64,000 nt of DNA from an uncultured Azospirillum sp. (GTDB lineage Bacteria > Pseudomonadota > Alphaproteobacteria > RF32 > CAG-239): assembly GCA_902489795.1 (NCBI GenBank), contig CABUBU010000002.1, positions 16,185-80,184 on the forward strand. The letters run 5' to 3'. Under the pieces are notes generated by a model. That model saw only the letters and a program-made list of their open reading frames with translations. It had not been told where the DNA came from and did not search any database. A program made the position numbers and the translations under genes. Of the stretch, positions 41,350 through 50,613 are shown piece by piece; positions within the stretch are counted from its first letter, which is position 1; the number at the start of each line of letters is the position of its first letter.

Positions 41350-43986
41350 ATGTTAGACAAGACTTACGATCCGAAAAATTTTGAAGAAAAAATTTATGCC
41401 GAATGGGAAGCCGCCGGCGATTTCAAACCGAACATGAACAAAAACAAGGAAGCCTTTGCCGTTGTCATTCCGCCGCCGAATGTTACCGGTGTTTTGCACA
41501 TGGGACACGCGCTGGACGACACTTTGCAGGATATCCTTATCCGTTATAACCGTATGCTCGGCAAAAATGTTTTGTGGCAGCCCGGTATGGATCACGCCGG
41601 CATCGCCACGCAGATGGTGGTTGAGCGCAATCTTGCTGCGGAAGGAGTTACCCGCCACGATCTCGGCCGAGAAAAGTTTATTGAAACCGTCTGGCAGTGG
41701 AAGGAAAAGTCCGGCGGCACCATTTGCAGGCAATTGCGGCGCCTGGGCGCTTCCTGCGACTGGTCGCGGGCACGCTTCACCATGGACGAAGGTCTGTCTC
41801 GGGCAGTGCGCAAAATTTTTGTCCGCCTCTATAAGGACGGTTTAATTTACAAGGCAAAAAAACTGGTCAACTGGGATTCGAAATTCATGACCGCAGTTTC
41901 CGATCTGGAAGTTGTGCAAAAAGAAACCGTCGGCAAAATGTACTATTACAAATACCCGATTAAAGGGGAAGAAGGCGAATTTGTTCATATTGCCACCACC
42001 CGCCCGGAAACCATGTTCGGCGATACCGCGGTTGCCGTTTCCAAAGACAATGAAAAGTTAAAACACCTGATCGGAAAAGAGTGCATTATTCCGATCATCA
42101 ACCGGGCGATTCCGATCGTGGCCGATGACCATGCCGACCCTGAAAAGGGAACCGGTGCGGTTAAAATTACCCCGGCGCACGATTTCAACGACTTTGAAGT
42201 CGGCAAACGTCATAACCTGCCGCTGATCAATATCCTGAATCCGGACGCAACCTTAAACGAAAATACGCCGTTTGCCGGCATGGATACTCAAAGTGCGCGC
42301 AAGGCGACCATTGCCAAACTGGAAGAACTGGGCTTTATGGAAAAGATCGAAGATCACCCGATGGTTATCCCATACGGCGACCGTTCCAACGTGGTGATCG
42401 AACCGATGCTGACCGACCAGTGGTTCGTTGACGCGCCGACGCTGGCCAAAGAGGCGATTCGCGCGGTTGAAGACGGGGAAATGCAGTTTGTGCCGAAGTC
42501 TTATGAGAAAACTTATTTCGAATGGATGCGCAATATTCAGCCGTGGTGCATTTCTCGCCAATTGTGGTGGGGGCACCAGATGCCGATCTGGTACGGTCCA
42601 GACGGCGAGATATTCTGCGAGGAAAACGAAGAGGAAGCGCAGGCGGCGGCCGACAGACATTATGGAACCCAGGTTGAACTGACACGCGAAACCGACGTGC
42701 TCGATACCTGGTTTTCTTCCGGCCTGTGGGCTTTTTCGACTTTGGGCTGGCCGGACAAAAGCGAATATCTGGATACTTTTTACCCGACTTCGGTTCTCGT
42801 TACCGGTTTTGACATCATTTTCTTCTGGGTGGCCCGGATGATGATGATGAGCATGTATATAATGAAAAAAGTGCCGTTCAAAAAAGCCTATATTCACGGT
42901 CTGGTTCGCGACGAACAGGGACGCAAAATGTCCAAGTCCAAAGGTAATACCGTCGATCCGATGGAAATCATCGAAAAGTACGGTGCCGACGCTTTGCGCT
43001 TCTTCATGGCGGCAATGGAAACCCAGGGGCGAGACATCAACGTTTCCGAGGCCAGAATTCAGGGCTACCGCAACTTTGCCACCAAACTGTGGAACTCTGC
43101 TCGTTTCGGCGAAATGAACGAATGCGCGCTGCCTGTGGATTTTGACGAAAACGGTGTTAAGCACCCGGTCAACCGCTGGATTGTTGCCAAGGTTAAGGAA
43201 GCAACCGTCGAGCTGACCGAAAATCTTGACAGCTTTCGCTTTTCCGACGCCGCCAATACCGTTTACCAGTTTGTCTGGGGGGCGTTCTGCGACTGGTATA
43301 TCGAAATGATCAAACCGATTTTGTACGGCAGCAACGAAGAGGAAAAGGCGGAAACCCGCGCGGCGTTTGCATGGGTTTTAAATCGTATTTTGGTTATTTT
43401 GCATCCGTTTATGCCGTTTATTACCAGCGAGCTGTGGAACAATACCGGCACCCGCAATGAGCGTCTGATTAATGCTTCCTGGCCGAAAAACGAGAGTTTT
43501 GACACCGCAGCCATCGGCGACATCGACTGGGTGATTGAACTGATCGGTTCAATCCGTTCGCTCCGGGCGGAAATGAATTTGCCGGCCGGTGCCAAGCTGA
43601 CGGTTCTGCTGAAAGACGCCAATGCGGATTCGCTGACGCATCTGCTGCGCTTCAAACCGATCATTTGCTCTCTGGCGCGGTTGGAAGACATCTGCGGCTA
43701 TGAGGACGAAATTACGCCCGACATGGTACAAAGCGTTTTCCGCGAAGCCTCGCTTTTGATCCCGCTTAAGGGGGTGGTCGATTTCGCCGCTGAGCGCGAG
43801 CGCTTGCAAAAGGAACTGGCCGGGCTGGAGCAAAATCTTGCCGGTTACGAGCGCAAACTGTCGAACCCGAATTTTGTCGAGCGCGCCCCGGCCGCGGTGG
43901 TTGAGGAAGAAAAGCGCCGTCGGGCGGAGGCTTTGGAGAATAAAGCCAAAGTTGAGGAAGCGCTGGCGCGGATCGTCGGGCTGTAA
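41350..43986 (+). CDS. valS: Valyl-tRNA synthetase
   Basis: 878 residues, class I synthetase charging tRNA-Val. PPPNVTGVLHMGHALDDTLQ carries the HIGH motif; the editing (CP1) domain has TTRPETMFGDTAVAV, which clears Thr-tRNA-Val, and GRKMSKSKGNTVDP is the KMSKS loop. WWGHQMPIWYGPDGE and the anticodon-binding domain follow. The last ~65 residues (ERERLQKELAGLEQNLAGYE) are the ValS-specific coiled coil that contacts the tRNA. Its leader of ~110 bp after popZ contains a TTAAAA element, so it may have a promoter of its own. Confidence 0.98.
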   Translation: MLDKTYDPKNFEEKIYAEWEAAGDFKPNMNKNKEAFAVVIPPPNVTGVLHMGHALDDTLQDILIRYNRMLGKNVLWQPGMDHAGIATQMVVERNLAAEGVTRHDLGREKFIETVWQWKEKSGGTICRQLRRLGASCDWSRARFTMDEGLSRAVRKIFVRLYKDGLIYKAKKLVNWDSKFMTAVSDLEVVQKETVGKMYYYKYPIKGEEGEFVHIATTRPETMFGDTAVAVSKDNEKLKHLIGKECIIPIINRAIPIVADDHADPEKGTGAVKITPAHDFNDFEVGKRHNLPLINILNPDATLNENTPFAGMDTQSARKATIAKLEELGFMEKIEDHPMVIPYGDRSNVVIEPMLTDQWFVDAPTLAKEAIRAVEDGEMQFVPKSYEKTYFEWMRNIQPWCISRQLWWGHQMPIWYGPDGEIFCEENEEEAQAAADRHYGTQVELTRETDVLDTWFSSGLWAFSTLGWPDKSEYLDTFYPTSVLVTGFDIIFFWVARMMMMSMYIMKKVPFKKAYIHGLVRDEQGRKMSKSKGNTVDPMEIIEKYGADALRFFMAAMETQGRDINVSEARIQGYRNFATKLWNSARFGEMNECALPVDFDENGVKHPVNRWIVAKVKEATVELTENLDSFRFSDAANTVYQFVWGAFCDWYIEMIKPILYGSNEEEKAETRAAFAWVLNRILVILHPFMPFITSELWNNTGTRNERLINASWPKNESFDTAAIGDIDWVIELIGSIRSLRAEMNLPAGAKLTVLLKDANADSLTHLLRFKPIICSLARLEDICGYEDEITPDMVQSVFREASLLIPLKGVVDFAAERERLQKELAGLEQNLAGYERKLSNPNFVERAPAAVVEEEKRRRAEALENKAKVEEALARIVGL

Positions 43987-43996
43987 TCAAAAAAAC

Positions 43997-44034
43997 AAAG
44001 CCTTGCTGCCCCACTGGCGCAGGGCTTTATTTTT
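43997..44034 (+). terminator. Intrinsic terminator of valS
   Basis: Stem AAAGCCTTGC/GCAGGGCTTT (one G-U pair), then ATTTTT. It ends shortly before the next start codon. Confidence 0.75.
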
Positions 44035-44051
44035 GAATGAAGGTGCGGATA

Positions 44052-44774
44052 ATGAAGTTTTTTTCGCGGAAAAAGGTTTATGCCGCCGCCGCTGCGGCGT
44101 TGACGCTGGTCTTGGTGCTACTGTATGTAAACCGCTACCACATATACCACTTTCTGCCGGCGCGCGACGGCGGAGAGCTTGTCCTTTCCGGCGGCGTACT
44201 GGTTGACCGCGTTGCGCACCAACCCTTCAGCGGTCGGGCAAGGCTGAAAAACGGAGAACAAACGCTGGTTTTGTCTTATGACGAAGGCCGGCCTGACGGG
44301 CTGGGGGTTGCCTGTCAAGACGGACGGATAAAAGAGGTCGTCAATTGGAAAAAAGGCCGCCGCGACGGCAAGTTTATGTCGTTTGAAAACGGTCGTCCGC
44401 ATGTATCCGGAACTTATCGGCAGAACGCCAAAAACGGAGAATGGGTACAATATGACGAAAACGGGCGGATCGCGCTCAGCCGCAACTACCGGAATGATGT
44501 TCCCGAGGGCGTTGCCCGCCGCTATTACCCGAACGGCCGGGTATATATCCATATGAATTATCACGACGGTATTCCCGACGGATATTACGTGATGTATGCG
44601 GAAAGCGGTGAGCCGATTGTGGAGGCTTTTCTTAAAAACGGACGTTTTGAAGCGGTCAAACGCTATAATCCGAATTATCAGCTGCCGGATCGCGACGAAA
44701 ACGGCGGGATCGTTATTCGCGGACTGCAAAATGAAAAGGAGAGCAAGAACAGACTGCCGCCGGTCGTTCAATAG
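44052..44774 (+). CDS. Membrane-anchored MORN-type repeat protein
   Basis: 240 residues from the ATG at 44052 (AAGG upstream; an ATG at 44037 in frame is the alternative). One N-terminal helix (AAAAALTLVLVLLYV) is followed by a periplasmic or cytoplasmic repeat region. Repeats of about 23 residues carry the MORN variant pattern G-x-x-x-x-Y/F-x-x-x-G-x-x: RRDGKFMSFENGRPHVSGTY, KNGEWVQYDENGRIALSRNY, PEGVARRYYPNGRVYIHMNY and PDGYYVMYAESGEPIVEAF. Relatives (YwqK-like, MORN_2) are beta-sheet scaffolds that bind proteins or lipids; some act as toxin neutralisers. The tail (ENEK-type) is short. Partner unknown. Confidence 0.75.
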   Translation: MKFFSRKKVYAAAAAALTLVLVLLYVNRYHIYHFLPARDGGELVLSGGVLVDRVAHQPFSGRARLKNGEQTLVLSYDEGRPDGLGVACQDGRIKEVVNWKKGRRDGKFMSFENGRPHVSGTYRQNAKNGEWVQYDENGRIALSRNYRNDVPEGVARRYYPNGRVYIHMNYHDGIPDGYYVMYAESGEPIVEAFLKNGRFEAVKRYNPNYQLPDRDENGGIVIRGLQNEKESKNRLPPVVQ

Positions 44775-44792
44775 CCGGTGAACAGGAAATGT

Positions 44793-45155
44793 TTAAAGCG
44801 ATTTGTGTCGTTATGTGTTCGGGCGGTGGTCAGCAGTGCGATTTCGCCGCTTTGTTCCGTTGCCGACGGTGCGCTTCTTCCTCGGGCGGCATCTTCCGAT
44901 TTAAAGCGACTTGGGGCGTTATATGTCAGAACGGCGGTCAGTAGCGTGATTTCGCCGCTTTGTTCCGTTGCCGACGGTGCGTTTCTTCCTCGGGCGGTGT
45001 CTTCCGATTTAAACGCGGCTTGGGGCGTTATGTGTCCGGGCGGCAGTCAGCAGCGCGATTTCGCCGCTTTGTTCCGTTGCCGACGGTGCGTTTCTTCCTT
45101 GTGCGGTGTCTTCCGATTTAAACGCGGCTTAGGGCGTTATATGTCAGAACGGCTA
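44793..45155. repeat. Tandem array of ~108-bp units ending in a gene's 3' end
   Basis: The landmark TTAAA occurs at 44793, 44901, 45009 and 45118 (spacings 108, 108, 109). Units share CGCCGCTTTGTTCCGTTGCC, GACGGTGCG and GGGCGTTAT with scattered substitutions. The fourth, partial unit contains the last ~40 bp and stop codon of the minus-strand gene at 45118. A plus-strand frame over the array (Ser/Arg/Ala-rich) is a by-product of the repeat. Confidence 0.9.
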
Positions 45156-45690
45156 CTGCATTTTTGTCGCTTGAGGATACCGTTAACGAGGCGTTCCTGT
45201 TGTTTACGGCCTTTTGCAGATCCTTGGCCGACGTTTTGGCCGCAATGTCGGCCAAATCTTCAAGCGAAATGACTTTGTCGGCGATGACCTTTTGCCAATA
45301 CTGCCGCAGTTTGTCGTTGTCGATCGGTTTTTCTGTTTTGGCAACGTAAGGACGCACCCGGTTGATTTCGTCCATCCGCTGCATGTCTTCGGTAATTTCG
45401 GAAGTTCCGGTTAAAAAGGCAAAGCCGCACAAAGCCAGTTTTGTAAAATTGTTTTGTAAACGATGTAGTTTTTCTGTTTTGTTTCGGTTGCCGACATTTT
45501 GTGCGGCGACGGAAAAAGTAGCCGCGGTCAGGAGCAGGACGGATGCCGTTTCTTTGGCAATTTCCGGCGGCACGAGAAGCGGAGAAATGACGGCCGTTGC
45601 TGCTGCCGCTGCTCCGACGCCGCTCAGAAAGCGGGATCCGCAGACGGCCAGCCTGCTTTTGACGGAAGATTGTTTTGCGTCTTTTTCCAT
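45118..45690 (-). CDS. Uncharacterised protein with membrane-like segments, 190 aa
   Basis: Third gene of a minus-strand operon (after 46110-48230 and 45708-46028; 17-base gap). Basic start (MEKDAKQSSVKSRLAVCGSR), then two hydrophobic, Ala-rich segments (residues about 21-60) separated by PLLVPPEIAKE, a second hydrophobic run (LALCGFAFLTG), and a soluble C-terminal half with YWQKVIADKVISLEDLADIA. Its last ~13 codons lie inside a tandem repeat unit, so the C-terminus may have been replaced by the repeat. No family recognised. Confidence 0.65.
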   Translation of the reverse strand: MEKDAKQSSVKSRLAVCGSRFLSGVGAAAAATAVISPLLVPPEIAKETASVLLLTAATFSVAAQNVGNRNKTEKLHRLQNNFTKLALCGFAFLTGTSEITEDMQRMDEINRVRPYVAKTEKPIDNDKLRQYWQKVIADKVISLEDLADIAAKTSAKDLQKAVNNRNASLTVSSSDKNAVAVLTYNALSRV

Positions 45691-45707
45691 TGTCTGCCTT
45701 CTCTTTG

Positions 45708-46028
45708 TTACAGTCCGTATTTGCTCCAGTTGACAGGGATTTTCTCCGTGTGGCGAAGAATGGCTTCATAATGGTCGGCAATCTCCTGTCCGCGGACTTC
45801 GACAATAAACGCGTTGTTCGTGTTTGCCAGCGTCTGCCGTATTTCGGAACTGATATGGTCGAGGATCACATTTTGTCCGGGATTGCGGACGAGCAGGGCA
45901 TGTTTTCCGCCGTCGTACAGAACAATCGGGCGCTCTTTTTTTCCTTCCGGTTGCGGCAGAAAGATCAAGAGCTTTCCGTCTTCGTCGGTTTTGATGATGT
46001 AAAGTCCGGCGATCAGTGTCTGAGTCAT
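45708..46028 (-). CDS. Uncharacterised small soluble protein, 106 aa
   Basis: Second gene of the operon. No signal peptide or membrane segment. The first half is predicted beta strand (TLIAGLYIIKTDEDGKLLIF, then RPIVLYDGGKHALLVRN) and the second helical (DHISSEIRQTLANTN, HYEAILRHTEKI). The size and fold pattern resemble small accessory or chaperone-like proteins encoded next to large partners, here the 706-residue protein upstream. That link is inference. A strong terminator separates it from the big gene, so read-through or another promoter is needed. Confidence 0.6.
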   Translation of the reverse strand: MTQTLIAGLYIIKTDEDGKLLIFLPQPEGKKERPIVLYDGGKHALLVRNPGQNVILDHISSEIRQTLANTNNAFIVEVRGQEIADHYEAILRHTEKIPVNWSKYGL

Positions 46029-46050
46029 ATCCGATAAGCTTTCAAAAAAG

Positions 46051-46104
46051 AAAAAACGCCGGCCGGTTACCGTGTTTTTGATACGGTTTTCGGCCGGCGA
46101 AAAA
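46051..46104 (-). terminator. Strong intrinsic terminator
   Basis: CGCCGGCCG (46057-46065) pairs with CGGCCGGCG (46091-46099), extended by an inner ACCGT/ATACGG stem, followed by TTTTTT on the minus strand. It follows the stop of the 46110-48230 gene by only a few bases. Confidence 0.85.
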
Positions 46105-46109
46105 TGCCG

Positions 46110-48230
46110 TTAACGGGACTCTCCGCCCCGTCTTCCGTAGCTGCGTGACGGGAGTTGACCGTTGTTGCCAACATTTCCCGTGATGTCAGGATTGTTCTGT
46201 TTCTCTTGTTCTTTTTCCGCTTTCAGACGGCGCTGGATGGGGCTGAAATCGTGCTTCGGCATTCCGATTTTGATGACCAGAATCGGCGGCAGCCCGATAT
46301 CGGCCAGGTCATTTTTGACGTTTTCGATTTCTGTTGATGCTTCAGTAAGATAGGGCATAACAGCGTCGCGTGTCGCATTGCCTTTGTAAAATTCGTCTTT
46401 AACCAGTTTTTCATATTCTTCGTTGATTTTTCTGGTTGCGCGGGCTGCCTGAGTCTGCTGCATAATGGCGAACAGCTTTTTGGCAGCTTCCGGCGGCATG
46501 TCGCGAACCTGCATCTTTTCTGAACCGCGGATTACTTCTTTGAATTTTTCTTTTTCCTCGGGCGTCAGGGATTGGCATTTGTCGGAAACCAGATAATCCA
46601 ACGTTCCTTCAGGGTTGTCGGAACCAATACCGTCACTGTATGCAGCATATAGTTTGGCTACGGCCTTGGTTGCTCCGATAGCATCTGCGGCACCGTTTCG
46701 GTTGCCCGAACCGCTGTTTTTGATAAACTCTTCATATTTATCACGCAGGCCAAAGTCTTCCCACCAGTCGCGGAACGGGGAAAAGTTGTAAGCGCCGATT
46801 GCGCCGCGAATACAGCGGCAGTCAACGTTGTTTTTGTTGGCGGGGTCTTGCCAGTCGATTCCTTTTTGCTTCAGCTGGTGGGCAAACTGCAGAGCCAGAT
46901 CTCGTCGGTATTTGATCACCTTGGGGTTGTTTTTTCCGCTCTTGCCTTCTGCGGCATCAATCATCTTGTCAAATTTGGTTTGTGACAGCTTCAATCCGAC
47001 CGGAACGATCAGCGCCCGGCCGCAGGCGGCGCGGATGGCACCTTCGTTGGCATCGGTCATGGTGCCGAATTTGACCCGGGTGATGCCGGCATCTTTGTAG
47101 GCGTCCATGATTCTGTCGGCATAGGTGTCGCTCAACGGTTTTCCGTTCGGAGTAGAGAACGAAATTTCCAATCGCCCGTCTTTGTCCATTTTAACGTAAA
47201 GCTTGCATTCGCTGCGAACCTTGATGTCTTTGGTTTTCTTGTCGATGATGCCGTCTTGTTCCATGTTTTCGGGATTTTCCTTGTCAAACGTGGTGAAGAC
47301 TGTGTAACCGTTTTTGTGAGTGATAAAGTAGCTGAGGTTGCGGCGTTTGTTTTTGTTCATCCACTTGGTGAGCGATTCGACGGCGTTGTCATAAGCGTTT
47401 GCCGGCGCTTTGTTGCGATCCGTTTTCTCAATCGGCATCTCGCCGAAAGGCAGACCTTCGCCGTTGCCCTCAGACGCATCGTTTCTTCTCTGTGCTTCAC
47501 CGTTTTCCCGGTCTTCTTCGTACGGAGAGTCGTTGTCGTTTGCGGACTGGTTGACGGTAAGCGCATCTGCTGCGCCGGAAGATACGAACTCGTCGCTGCC
47601 GCGTTTGGTTTCTTCCTCAGCTTCCTTTTTGACCGCGGCAAACAGTTCTTCCGTCTTGGCGTCCGCGTTTTCAAGCTTCAACCTGTCCATGTCGACGAAG
47701 GAAGCAAGTCCGCGGCGGTCGAGCCAGGCGAGTATTTCCCTTAGCTGGTCGGTGCTCATTCTGTTCGGATCAAAAGACAGTTTGCCGTCATGAATTTGGA
47801 AGGATACGTCGGACGGTTTCATGATTTCGACGGCCAGAAACAGGTTGCCGTTCTGGTCTTCGCAGATTTTTGCATGGGCTTTGTCAGTATCGCGTTCGTT
47901 TTCCTTTTCCCTGTTTTCGGTATGAACTTCTCCGTTGGCCGTTTCTTTCAGGGAAAAAAGGGTGGTGTAAAGTTCCGGATTTTTGTCAAACAATTCCAGA
48001 TCGTTTAAAGCATTTTTATAAGCCATTTCCTCTTTGCGCTTGCGCAGGAAAGTCTCCCGTGCTTCGCGGTCGTTGCCGATTTCTTCCGGGACTTCGGTAA
48101 CTTGGGGAATGCGGCTCTGCAACACGTTCCTGACTTCTTCTGCAGTGTGCGGCCGCTTGTCGGCAAATGTCTGAAAGTCAAGCGGGATAAAAGGTTTGTC
48201 TTCAATGTTGTTGGTGGCTTTGGTAACCAT
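46110..48230 (-). CDS. Large hydrophilic protein of unknown function, 706 aa
   Basis: No signal peptide or membrane segments; highly charged. Residues 1-80 and 195-270 are disordered and acidic (EEDRENGEAQRRNDASEGNG). A compact segment near 130-165 reads FQIHDGKLSFDPNRMSTDQL and REILAWLDRRG. A second conserved-looking block near 385-430 reads ADRIMDAYKDAGITRVKFGT, then EGAIRAACGRALIVPVGLKL, and recalls the repeated domains of large polyvalent proteins on mobile elements, though I cannot name it. The tail is Gly/Arg-rich (RSYGRRGGESR), as in nucleic-acid-binding proteins. GGGAGGATTTT precedes the ATG. Function unknown. Confidence 0.65.
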   Translation of the reverse strand: MVTKATNNIEDKPFIPLDFQTFADKRPHTAEEVRNVLQSRIPQVTEVPEEIGNDREARETFLRKRKEEMAYKNALNDLELFDKNPELYTTLFSLKETANGEVHTENREKENERDTDKAHAKICEDQNGNLFLAVEIMKPSDVSFQIHDGKLSFDPNRMSTDQLREILAWLDRRGLASFVDMDRLKLENADAKTEELFAAVKKEAEEETKRGSDEFVSSGAADALTVNQSANDNDSPYEEDRENGEAQRRNDASEGNGEGLPFGEMPIEKTDRNKAPANAYDNAVESLTKWMNKNKRRNLSYFITHKNGYTVFTTFDKENPENMEQDGIIDKKTKDIKVRSECKLYVKMDKDGRLEISFSTPNGKPLSDTYADRIMDAYKDAGITRVKFGTMTDANEGAIRAACGRALIVPVGLKLSQTKFDKMIDAAEGKSGKNNPKVIKYRRDLALQFAHQLKQKGIDWQDPANKNNVDCRCIRGAIGAYNFSPFRDWWEDFGLRDKYEEFIKNSGSGNRNGAADAIGATKAVAKLYAAYSDGIGSDNPEGTLDYLVSDKCQSLTPEEKEKFKEVIRGSEKMQVRDMPPEAAKKLFAIMQQTQAARATRKINEEYEKLVKDEFYKGNATRDAVMPYLTEASTEIENVKNDLADIGLPPILVIKIGMPKHDFSPIQRRLKAEKEQEKQNNPDITGNVGNNGQLPSRSYGRRGGESR

Positions 48231-48265
48231 AAAATCCTCCCTGCAAAAGGCTCTGATATAGGCTC

Positions 48266-48293
48266 ATCATATCATGATTATGCAAAAAAGCAA
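48266..48293 (-). promoter_or_regulatory. Sigma70 promoter (candidate)
   Basis: On the minus strand TTGCTT (48293-48288), a 16-bp spacer and TATGAT (48271-48266), about 35 bp ahead of the large operon's first start codon. Confidence 0.4.
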
Positions 48294-48333
48294 GCTGTTT
48301 TTGACAAAAAAGAGGCCGTGCCTCCGCCGAAAG

Positions 48334-48990
48334 TCAGTGATATTTGCGTACGATGCCGCTTAAAATCCCCTGCACTTTCACCCGCGAAGGATGCAGTTTG
48401 CGGGTTTCGTACGCGGGATTGCAGGGTTTCAGCCAGATTTCGTCTTTTTTCTTTTGCCAGACTTTGAGCGTTGCCTCGGCATCATCGATGAGGGCGACGA
48501 CAATTTGTCCGTTTTCGGCGTTTTCGGCTTTGCGGATGATGGCGGTGTCGCCGTCTAAGATGCCGGCTTCGATCATGGATTCTCCTTCAATCGTCAGGGC
48601 GTAGAATTTGCCCCGGCTGACCATGTTGAGAGGAACGGTGATGCTTTCGTTTTCGTCGGCGATGGCGGCGATCGGCGTGCCGGCGGCGATTTTGCCGTAA
48701 AGGGGAATTTGGATTGCCGCCCCCTGCAGCGCCTGCTTGATTTTCTTTTCTTCCTCGATGATTTCCCGCGGTTTGAAGCGGGGAATGCGCAGAACTTCAA
48801 GCGCACGAGCCTTGTGCGGCAGCTTTTTGACGAAGTCGCGTTCGATCAGCTCTTCGATCAGGGCGTGGATGCCTGATTTCGATTTGATGCCCACCGCCTG
48901 TTTCATCTCTTCAAAAGAAGGGCAGCAGCCGTTTTCCTTGATCGAATTGTCGATAAACATCAGCAGCTTGTATTGTTTCGGGGTCAGCAT
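48334..48990 (-). CDS. lexA: LexA repressor
   Basis: 218 residues. The N-terminal winged helix (MLTPKQYKLLMFIDNSIKEN, then CPSFEEMKQAVGIKSKSGIH) binds SOS operators. The C-terminal S24 protease domain carries the self-cleavage site in KIAAGTPIAA (Ala-Gly bond), the catalytic Ser in GESMIEAGILDGD and the Lys in DDAEATLKVW. RecA-ssDNA triggers cleavage and induces DNA-repair genes. GTTC-N7-GTTC at 49027-49041, about 40 bp upstream of its start, is the alphaproteobacterial SOS box and implies autoregulation. It is divergent from lysS. Confidence 0.97.
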   Translation of the reverse strand: MLTPKQYKLLMFIDNSIKENGCCPSFEEMKQAVGIKSKSGIHALIEELIERDFVKKLPHKARALEVLRIPRFKPREIIEEEKKIKQALQGAAIQIPLYGKIAAGTPIAAIADENESITVPLNMVSRGKFYALTIEGESMIEAGILDGDTAIIRKAENAENGQIVVALIDDAEATLKVWQKKKDEIWLKPCNPAYETRKLHPSRVKVQGILSGIVRKYH

Positions 48991-49026
48991 CTTCTTCTTT
49001 CCTTCGCATTTATGGTTTGGTTATCT

Positions 49027-49041
49027 GTTCTACTTTAGTTC
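49027..49041. promoter_or_regulatory. SOS box 1 (LexA operator)
   Basis: GTTC-TACTTTA-GTTC, a perfect match to the alphaproteobacterial LexA direct-repeat operator GTTC-N7-GTTC, in the lexA promoter region. Confidence 0.85.
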
Positions 49042-49113
49042 TTTGTCGCCGTCAAGCAATTATTAGGTTGAAAAGTTTTCGGCTTTTGTTTATAGTGACG
49101 GAAAAACAAACGA

Positions 49114-49128
49114 GAACTTGAAAAGAAC
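49114..49128. promoter_or_regulatory. SOS box 2 (LexA operator), next to the lysS start
   Basis: GAAC-TTGAAAA-GAAC is the reverse complement arrangement of the same operator, also perfect. It ends 12 bases before the lysS ATG and overlaps where the lysS ribosome-binding region (ACAGGA) begins. Confidence 0.7.
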
Positions 49129-49140
49129 AGGAATTTACCA

Positions 49141-50610
49141 ATGGCAACAGAAACCAACATCCACAGAGAATCCCGCCTGGCAAAACTCAATGCCCTGACG
49201 GAAAAAGGCTACAATCCCTATCCGTATTGTTTCAAACCGAATGCTTTTGCCGCCGATTTGCAGGAAAAATACAAAGATCTGCCGGCCGGAGAAAATACCG
49301 AAGACCGGGTGACGGTTGCCGGCCGCGCGATGGCGGTGCGCAACAGCGGCATGTTCATCGATTTGAAAGACAAAAGCGGAAAGATTCAGGTTTTCTGCCA
49401 CAAAAGCCATCTTGACGAGGCCGGGCTGGAGCTTTTGAAATGCCTGGACGTCGGCGATCTGGTCGGCGTTTCCGGCTTTGTCCGCCGCACCCCCCGCGGA
49501 GAGCTTTCGATTGCTGCCGAAAAGTTTGATATTATCGGCAAAGCCCTGCAGCCGCTGCCGGAAAAGTTCCACGGCCTGACCGACATTGAGGCCAGATACC
49601 GCCAGCGTTATGTCGATTTCATCATGAACGATGACAGCCGCGAAATTTTCAAAAAACGCTGCCGGATCACTTCGGCTATCCGCCGCTATTTTGAGGAACA
49701 CGGTTTCCTCGAGGTGGAAACGCCGATGTTGCACCCGATCATGGGCGGCGCCAACGCCAAACCGTTTGTTACCCACCACAATGCGCTCGATATGGACCTT
49801 TACCTGCGCATTGCGCCGGAATTGTATCTCAAACGTCTGGTTGTCGGTGGGTTGGATCGCGTGTTTGAAATCGGCCGCAACTTCCGCAACGAAGGCGTCG
49901 ACAAAAAACACAATCCCGAGTTTACGGCTTTGGAGGCTTATCAGGCTTATGCCGACTATAATGACATGGCCGAGCTCATTCCCGATCTGATCCGCTATGT
50001 CTGTGAGCAGGTGCTGGGTAAGCCGTCGTTTACTTTCAACGGACAGGAAATCGACGTCTCCAAGCCGTTTCCGCGTAAATCTATAGTCGATTTGGTAAAA
50101 GAATATGCCGGCATTGATCTGATGGCGGCCGAAACCGTCGAAGAAGCGCGCGAAATGGCAAAGTCGGTAGGAATTGACGCTTCCGAGTGTTCCAACTGGG
50201 GCAAAGTCGTGCAGCAGGTGTTTGACGAGAAGGTCGAAGCCAATCTGATTCAGCCGGTACTGGTCATGGACATGCCGCGCGACGTTTCGCCGCTGGCCAA
50301 AACCCACCGGAGCAATCCTCGTCTGGTCGAACATTTTGACGCCTATGCCTGCGGCATGGAACTCGGCTGCGCCTATTCCGAACTTTCCAACCCACTTGAA
50401 CAGCGCGCCCGCTTCGACGCCCAGTGCGCCGAACGTGAAGCCGGCGACGACGAGGCTCAGATGTTGGACGAAGACTTTGTCAATGCGCTGGAAAACGCGC
50501 TGCCGCCCACCGGCGGAATGGGAATGGGAATTGATCGTCTGGCCATTCTTCTCACCGGAGCGGAAACAATCCGTGACGTTATCGCTTTTCCCACTTTGCG
50601 CAACAAATAA
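49141..50610 (+). CDS. lysS: Lysyl-tRNA synthetase (class II)
   Basis: 489 residues. The OB-fold anticodon domain (residues ~50-160, with [17 protein letters not shown]) is followed by the class II core: motif 1 near [20 protein letters not shown], motif 2 in [20 protein letters not shown] and motif 3 in [14 protein letters not shown]. These features match bacterial LysRS-II. It charges tRNA-Lys. A perfect SOS box just upstream suggests LexA can affect its expression, which is unusual for a synthetase. The polysaccharide deacetylase gene starts 4 bases after the stop, so both are likely one transcript. Confidence 0.97.
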   Translation: MATETNIHRESRLAKLNALTEKGYNPYPYCFKPNAFAADLQEKYKDLPAGENTEDRVTVAGRAMAVRNSGMFIDLKDKSGKIQVFCHKSHLDEAGLELLKCLDVGDLVGVSGFVRRTPRGELSIAAEKFDIIGKALQPLPEKFHGLTDIEARYRQRYVDFIMNDDSREIFKKRCRITSAIRRYFEEHGFLEVETPMLHPIMGGANAKPFVTHHNALDMDLYLRIAPELYLKRLVVGGLDRVFEIGRNFRNEGVDKKHNPEFTALEAYQAYADYNDMAELIPDLIRYVCEQVLGKPSFTFNGQEIDVSKPFPRKSIVDLVKEYAGIDLMAAETVEEAREMAKSVGIDASECSNWGKVVQQVFDEKVEANLIQPVLVMDMPRDVSPLAKTHRSNPRLVEHFDAYACGMELGCAYSELSNPLEQRARFDAQCAEREAGDDEAQMLDEDFVNALENALPPTGGMGMGIDRLAILLTGAETIRDVIAFPTLRNK

Positions 50611-50613
50611 AAA

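Noticed and set aside
44778..45272. 164-codon plus-strand gene over the 108-bp array
   Set aside because: The frame is open only because the repeat unit is (108 bp, a multiple of three); composition is Ser/Arg/Cys-rich, and it runs into the convergent gene.
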